64,000 bases of DNA from Bradyrhizobium sp. 138. Its GTDB lineage: Bacteria; Pseudomonadota; Alphaproteobacteria; Rhizobiales; Xanthobacteraceae. Within the stretch, counting starts at the first letter, position 1, and each line of letters opens with the position of its first letter. This document shows positions 59,822 through 64,000 of the stretch, piece after piece. Location of the stretch: contig NZ_JADPKT010000094.1 in NCBI RefSeq assembly GCF_023074075.1, positions 248,001 to 312,000 on the forward strand, given 5' to 3'. Both the position numbers and the translations under genes were made by a program. Below the pieces are notes generated by a model. It saw only the letters and a program-made list of their open reading frames with translations, had not been told where the DNA came from and made no database searches.

Positions 59822-61321
59822 ATGTTCCCGAAGCCGAAATCCGTATTGTTGCCCAACACCTACGCCTTCGAATCCGAGCCGATGGTGAAACCGACCGGCT
59901 TTCGCGAATACGACGCGCGCTGGTTGTTCCAGAAGGAAATCAACCTGATGGGTGTGCAGGCGCTCGGCATGGGGCTGGGTGCGCTGATGGCCGAGCTCGG
60001 CGTCCGCCAAGAGATCGTCACCGGCCATGATTTCCGCGGCTATTCGGCCTCGATCAAATATGCGCTGATCTCCGGCCTGATGGCGGCGGGGTGCAAGGTG
60101 CACGACATCGGGCTCGCGGTGACGCCGATGGCCTACTTCGCGCAGTTCGATCTCGACGTGCCCTGCGTCGCCATGGTCACGGCCTCGCACAACGACAATG
60201 GCTGGACCGGCGTCAAGATGGGCGCCAACCGTCCGCTGACCTTCGGCCCCGACGAGATGACGCGGCTCAAGGAGATCGTGCTGGGCGCCGATTTCAAGAA
60301 CAAGGCGGGCGGCTCCTACCAATTTCACGAGAACTATCCGGCGCGCTACATCGCCGACCTCACCTCTCGTCCGAAGCTGACGCGCAAGCTCAAGGTCGTC
60401 GCCGCCTGCGGCAACGGCACCGCCGGCGCGTTTGCGCCGCAAGTGCTGGAGGCGATCGGCTGCGAAGTGATCCCGCTCGACACCGAGCTCGATCACACCT
60501 TCCCGAAATACAATCCGAATCCGGAAGACATGGAGATGCTGCACGCGATCCGCGATGCGGTGCTGCATCACAAGGCCGATGTCGGCCTCGGCTTCGACGG
60601 CGACGGCGACCGCTGCGGCGTCGTCGACAATACCGGTGAGGAGATCTTTGCCGACAAGGTCGGCGTGATGCTGGCGCGCGACATGTCGGCGATCCACAAG
60701 GACGCGCAGTTCATCGTCGACGTGAAGTCGACCGGCCTGTTCGTCACCGATCCCGTGCTGCAGAAGCAGGGCGCGAAGGTTGCCTATTGGAAGACCGGCC
60801 ATTCCTACATGAAGCGCCGTACCAACGAGACCGGCGCGCTGGCAGGCTTCGAGAAGTCGGGCCACTTCTTCTTCAACAAGCCCTATGGCCGCGGTTATGA
60901 CGATGGTCTCGTCTCGGCGATCGCGATCTGCGACATGCTGGACCGCGCGCCGGGCAAGTCGATGGCGGACCTGAAGAACGCGCTGCCGAAGACCTGGTCG
61001 TCGCCGACCATGTCGCCGCATTGCGCTGACGAGACCAAATACGGCGTCATCGACCAGGTAGTGAAGCACTTCGAGGGCCTGCAGGCCAAGGGCACGAAGA
61101 TCGGCGGACAATCGATCCGCGACCTCGTCACCGTCAACGGCGTGCGCGTCACGGTCGAGGACGGCAGCTGGGGCCTGGTGCGCGCCTCCTCCAACAAGCC
61201 CGAGCTCGTCGTCGTGGTCGAGAGCCCGGTCTCCGAGCAGCGCATGCACGACATGTTCGAGATGGTGAACAGCGTGCTGCGCACGCATCCGGAAGTCGGC
61301 GAGTACAATCAGAAGATTTGA
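59822..61321 (+). CDS. Phosphomannomutase/phosphoglucomutase
   Basis: 499 residues. TASHNDNGWTGVKMG carries the phosphorylated Ser (S122), GFDGDGDRCGVVD is the metal-binding loop, GFEKSGHFFFNKP is the sugar-binding loop and RASSNKPELVVVVES is the phosphate-binding loop. It interconverts the 6- and 1-phosphates of mannose or glucose for nucleotide sugars, a supply step for polysaccharide. It follows the aspartic protease gene by about 190 bp. Confidence 0.93.
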   Translation: MFPKPKSVLLPNTYAFESEPMVKPTGFREYDARWLFQKEINLMGVQALGMGLGALMAELGVRQEIVTGHDFRGYSASIKYALISGLMAAGCKVHDIGLAVTPMAYFAQFDLDVPCVAMVTASHNDNGWTGVKMGANRPLTFGPDEMTRLKEIVLGADFKNKAGGSYQFHENYPARYIADLTSRPKLTRKLKVVAACGNGTAGAFAPQVLEAIGCEVIPLDTELDHTFPKYNPNPEDMEMLHAIRDAVLHHKADVGLGFDGDGDRCGVVDNTGEEIFADKVGVMLARDMSAIHKDAQFIVDVKSTGLFVTDPVLQKQGAKVAYWKTGHSYMKRRTNETGALAGFEKSGHFFFNKPYGRGYDDGLVSAIAICDMLDRAPGKSMADLKNALPKTWSSPTMSPHCADETKYGVIDQVVKHFEGLQAKGTKIGGQSIRDLVTVNGVRVTVEDGSWGLVRASSNKPELVVVVESPVSEQRMHDMFEMVNSVLRTHPEVGEYNQKI

Positions 61322-61350
61322 GGAAGTCGGCGCTCACCATGAGCACCGCT

Positions 61351-61453
61351 GTCATTCCCCGCGAAAGCGGGGAATCCAGTACGCCGCGGCTTCTCCGTAT
61401 CCAATCACCGTCTCTGGAATACTGGATCGCCCGGTCAAAGCCGGGCGATGACA
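61351..61453. repeat. Palindromic repeat, GTCATTCCCCGC...GGGCGATGAC type
   Basis: Near copy of 4141-4261: GTCATTCCCCGCGAAAGCGGGG, then AATCCAGTACGCCGCGG and TACTGGATCGCCCGG, ending GGGCGATGACA. It lies between the convergent mutase and Lrp genes. Confidence 0.82.
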
Positions 61454-61469
61454 GCGTCTGGGTGGCGAC

Positions 61470-61979
61470 CTACGCCGCTACCACCGCCGGGATCGGCAGC
61501 GTCGTGACCGACTTGATCTTCTCCATCGCGAAGCGCGAGGTGACGTTCTTCAGCGGCACGGCGCTGATCAGCTTCTTGTAGAACACGTCATAGGCCTGCA
61601 TGTCCGCGACCACGACGCGCAGCATGTAGTCGACGTCGCCGGCCATACGGTAGAACTCCATCACCTCGGGCATGGCGCTGACGGCTTCGGCGAACTTCTT
61701 CAGCCAGGCGTCGGAATGGTCGGAGCTCTCGACCGACACGAACACGGAGATGCCAAGGCCGATCTTGTTCTGGTCGACGAGGGCGACGCGCTTGAGGATG
61801 ACGCCGTCGGCCTCCAGCCGCTGGATGCGCTTCCAGCAGGGGGTCGAGGACAGGCCGACGCGGTCGCCGATCTCGGCGACGGACAGCGAGGCATCCTCCT
61901 GGAGCACCATCAGGATCTTGCGGTCGATGGCATCGAGGCGGCGGCTGGTCTCGGGAGTTGGGACAGCGAGGTCGGTCAT
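61470..61979 (-). CDS. Lrp/AsnC family transcriptional regulator
   Basis: 169 residues. The HTH (DRKILMVLQEDASLSVAEIGDRVGLSSTPCWKRIQRLEADGVI) is followed by an RAM-type ligand domain (VSVESSDHSDAWLKKFAEAVSAMPEV, DYMLRVVVADM). It senses amino acids and may control nearby genes. The ATG at 61979 is chosen; the frame is open upstream but lacks a start motif. The PfkB kinase stop lies about 97 bp upstream. Confidence 0.92.
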   Translation of the reverse strand: MTDLAVPTPETSRRLDAIDRKILMVLQEDASLSVAEIGDRVGLSSTPCWKRIQRLEADGVILKRVALVDQNKIGLGISVFVSVESSDHSDAWLKKFAEAVSAMPEVMEFYRMAGDVDYMLRVVVADMQAYDVFYKKLISAVPLKNVTSRFAMEKIKSVTTLPIPAVVAA

Positions 61980-62076
61980 TTGAAGAACTTTGTTCCATTT
62001 CAGGGGCTGATTTCCCTGATATAGAGAAAATCCTTCCACAGCAAGCCCGTAATCTCGGCGCGCCAGTGGAATCGCT

Positions 62077-63000
62077 CTACAGGGCGCCTCGCAAAAGCCG
62101 TTCAACTTCAAAGCGTTGCGGGGCCGCGAGGCCACCGCCATGGCGGGTGCATTTCAGCGCCGCGGCGGCCGCGGCGAATCGCAGCGCCTCCCGCACCCCT
62201 TCGCCCTCGGCGAGGCAATGCGTGAACGCTCCATGGAAGACGTCGCCGGCGCCGAGCGTGTCGACCGCCTGGATCGGGAAGGCCGCGGTCTCCTCCAGCT
62301 CGCCCGCCTCGTTCAGCCAGATCGTGCCGTGCGGACCGCGGGTCGCGGCGAGGAAGGCGGGCGTCAGCCTGGCGAGACGCCTCAAGGCTTCGCCGTCCTC
62401 AGTGATGCCGGCCGTCTCCTGCACCTGCTCGCTGGCGAACAGCAGGTGCGAGGCCGTTTTGAGCAGGCCGTCCTGCAACGACATTGCGCGGTCGACGCCG
62501 ACGATGACGGGAATACCGCGCCGGCGTGCCTCGGTGCAGAGGGGGATCGCGAACGCGGCGCAGCGGCTCTCGACGAGGACAGAATGACATTCGTCGAGCA
62601 GCTCGTCGGCATCGGGCAGCTTCACGGTCCACAGCGCGGGATCGCGATAAATCGTCAGCGTCCGCTCACCGGTCGCGTCGATGGTGATCGCCGAGACCGG
62701 TGTGCTCACGTCAGGCATGCGCACGATATTGCTGGTCTCGATGCCTTCGGCGGTCATGCGTTCGAGGATGAAGCCGCTCGACGTCTCGCGAGCATCGCCC
62801 ATCGGTCCGGCGAAGGTGACGCGGCCGCCAAGCCGCGCGATCGCGATGGCGGCGTTGAGCGCATTGCCGCCGCAAATCTCGGCGAGATGCGTGGCGTTGG
62901 CCTTGCTGCCGCGCTGTGGCACGGCCTCGACCCGAAAAGTCAGGTCGCGCACGGGAATGCCGATGCAGAGGATGCGCGGCGCGGCCTTCGGTAGCGCCAT
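62077..63000 (-). CDS. PfkB family carbohydrate kinase
   Basis: 307 residues. GGNALNAAIAIARLGGRVTFAGPMGDA is the ribokinase-family N-terminal signature and DTLGAGDVFHGAFTHCLAEG contains the catalytic Asp (DTxGAGD). It phosphorylates a sugar or nucleoside; the exact one cannot be told. It begins six bases after the nudC stop on the same strand, so the two are probably co-transcribed. Confidence 0.9.
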   Translation of the reverse strand: MALPKAAPRILCIGIPVRDLTFRVEAVPQRGSKANATHLAEICGGNALNAAIAIARLGGRVTFAGPMGDARETSSGFILERMTAEGIETSNIVRMPDVSTPVSAITIDATGERTLTIYRDPALWTVKLPDADELLDECHSVLVESRCAAFAIPLCTEARRRGIPVIVGVDRAMSLQDGLLKTASHLLFASEQVQETAGITEDGEALRRLARLTPAFLAATRGPHGTIWLNEAGELEETAAFPIQAVDTLGAGDVFHGAFTHCLAEGEGVREALRFAAAAAALKCTRHGGGLAAPQRFEVERLLRGAL

Positions 63001-63006
63001 CGGCGG

Positions 63007-63945
63007 TCAGCTCTTGTCGTGCACCCAGCGGCCGAGCAAATGATGGGCGATGGCGAAGGGATGCGGGCCGGCGAGCCCGTCCGGATGCGTCCGTGTCAGC
63101 ATCAAGGCGGCCTCCTCGCGCGTGAACCAGCGCGCGTCTTCCAGCTCCATGCGATCGACGACGATGTCCTCGCTCACGGCCCGCGCGCTGCAGCCGATCA
63201 TCAGCGACGACGGATAGGGCCAGGGCTGCGTCATGTAATATTGCACGTCGGTGCAGCGAATGCCGGATTCTTCCAGGATCTCGCGGCGCACCGCGTCCTC
63301 GATGGTCTCGGCGGCCTCGACGAAGCCGGCGAGGCAGGAATACATCCCTGCTGGAAACTGCTTCTGGCGGCCGAGCAGGCATTTGTCGCCGGAGGCGACG
63401 TGCATGATCACGACGGGGTCAGTCCGCGGAAAATGCTCGGCCTTGCAAGCCGGGCACTCGCGCTTCCAGCCGCCTTCCTTCATCGCGCTGCGCGTGCCGC
63501 AATTGGCGCAATAGCCGTGGCGCTGGTGCCAGCTCACCATCGACTTCGCCATCGCGATCGCCGAGAGCTCCTCAGGGGGAATCGCGCCCTGCATCGCCAT
63601 GCCGCGCAGCTCGGTCAGGGTGTAGTCCTCGCGTCCCACCAGCTTCTCGGCGGCGGCCTGCGACAGGCCCATGCCGAACATCGCGGCGCTGTCGCGCAGG
63701 CCGAGGAAGATCGTGCCGGAATTGGCGCCGCACTTCAGCGCCTCGTCGATCGAGAGCAGCGCGCGGATCTTGTCGCCCTCGCGCTTGACCAGCAGCGAGT
63801 CGCGGTAGACGACATAGGCGCGCGAATTCGGCTTCTGCTCCATCGCGAACAGCTTCTCGTCGTCGCGACGCAGATGCGCGGCGCGGTCGAGGATGTTGGT
63901 GACGAAGGCCGGCCGTCCCAGCGGAAATGCGTCGAATGCTGACAT
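63007..63945 (-). CDS. nudC: NAD(+) diphosphatase (NADH pyrophosphatase)
   Basis: 312 residues. The zinc ribbon CANCG...CPAC is followed by the Nudix box GFVEAAETIEDAVRREILEESGI, and the SQPWPYPSSLM-like segment TQPWPYPSSLMIG is the NudC signature. It cleaves NAD(H) to NMN and AMP and can remove NAD caps from RNA. It is followed within six bases by the PfkB kinase gene and preceded by the tail of another gene. Confidence 0.95.
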   Translation of the reverse strand: MSAFDAFPLGRPAFVTNILDRAAHLRRDDEKLFAMEQKPNSRAYVVYRDSLLVKREGDKIRALLSIDEALKCGANSGTIFLGLRDSAAMFGMGLSQAAAEKLVGREDYTLTELRGMAMQGAIPPEELSAIAMAKSMVSWHQRHGYCANCGTRSAMKEGGWKRECPACKAEHFPRTDPVVIMHVASGDKCLLGRQKQFPAGMYSCLAGFVEAAETIEDAVRREILEESGIRCTDVQYYMTQPWPYPSSLMIGCSARAVSEDIVVDRMELEDARWFTREEAALMLTRTHPDGLAGPHPFAIAHHLLGRWVHDKS

Positions 63946-63955
63946 TATCGTTCTT

Positions 63956-64000
63956 TCAACCCAACCAGATCTTGCGGCGAAGCGCGCTGATGAAATTCTG
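63956..64000 (-). CDS. C-terminal tail of a gene upstream of nudC (cut by window edge)
   Basis: On the minus strand the last bases read QNFISALRRKIWLG followed by a stop at 63956-63958, ten bases before the nudC start. The gene continues beyond the window. A HIT-domain hydrolase is commonly found just upstream of nudC in related genomes and ends in similar residues, but 14 residues are too few to prove it. Confidence 0.45.
   Translation of the reverse strand, partial: QNFISALRRKIWLG

Overview
This window is GC-rich (about two thirds G+C by eye), gene-dense chromosomal DNA of an alphaproteobacterium, most probably Bradyrhizobium or a close relative. The evidence is the overall protein similarity, a SAM-II riboswitch ahead of metZ, a class I lysyl-tRNA synthetase, DUF2865, DUF6460 and DUF952 proteins, an alphaproteobacterial GAAC-N7-GAAC LexA box, and many short intergenic palindromes of types I associate with Bradyrhizobium. 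I see no rRNA, prophage, insertion sequence, CRISPR array or conjugative gene. The only RNA genes seen are one tRNA-Gly(CCC) and the riboswitch.

Layout. 1-5.4 kb: two tandem SGNH-hydrolase-like genes (the first cut by the window edge), metZ under a SAM-II riboswitch with a visible terminator/antiterminator pair, a long two-domain dCTP-deaminase-like protein and a protein of unknown function. 5.5-10.6 kb: a MATE exporter ending tail to tail with a secreted Met/Gly-rich protein, small SRPBCC, VOC and membrane proteins, and an ogt-araC pair. 10.7-13 kb: tRNA-Gly, an epoxide-hydrolase-like enzyme, an XRE-cupin regulator and a GNAT enzyme. 13-21.8 kb: a sugar operon with a LacI regulator, xylB, xylA, an ABC importer (ATPase, permease, binding protein), an aldo/keto reductase and a sugar-lactone hydrolase. 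22-31.5 kb: a Liv-type binding protein, a TPR methyltransferase, the ligase-associated exonuclease and ATP-dependent DNA ligase pair, a DUF6460 protein, an MBL hydrolase, a second MATE protein and DUF952-pyrD. 31.6-39.3 kb: an S24-like repressor with a substituted catalytic dyad, a DUF3237/NTF2 unit divergent from a TetR gene across a perfect operator, an alpha-carbonic anhydrase, class I LysRS, an amino-acid binding protein, SCO and a ClpP-like secreted protein. 39.6-47.2 kb: an FAD dehydrogenase, a PHB-depolymerase-like esterase, RidA, an NTF2 protein, then the Lhr-type helicase and PdeM nuclease (the other half of the ligase-associated repair set), followed by an uncharacterised gene behind a consensus LexA box. 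47.4-64 kb: DUF2865, pyrE, GST, LysE, polA (proofreading site apparently lost), acyltransferase, UDP-glucose dehydrogenase, hrpB, an aspartic protease, phosphomannomutase, Lrp, PfkB kinase, nudC and the tail of one more gene.

How the parts connect. Three themes stand out. First, DNA repair: helicase, exonuclease, nuclease and ligase form the known four-gene ligase-associated damage-response set, here split into two pairs about 16 kb apart, with a possible SOS-induced gene of unknown function directly after PdeM. Second, carbohydrate metabolism: the sugar operon joins isomerase-type (XylA/XylB) and oxidative-type (dehydrogenase/lactonase) enzymes, and UDP-glucose dehydrogenase and phosphomannomutase supply polysaccharide precursors. 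Third, regulation visible in the DNA: the riboswitch, the TetR operator, the LexA box, and a strong stem-loop after the sugar-binding-protein gene.

All assignments rest on reading the sequence by eye. Start sites were chosen from Shine-Dalgarno spacing and family lengths, and several remain uncertain as noted.
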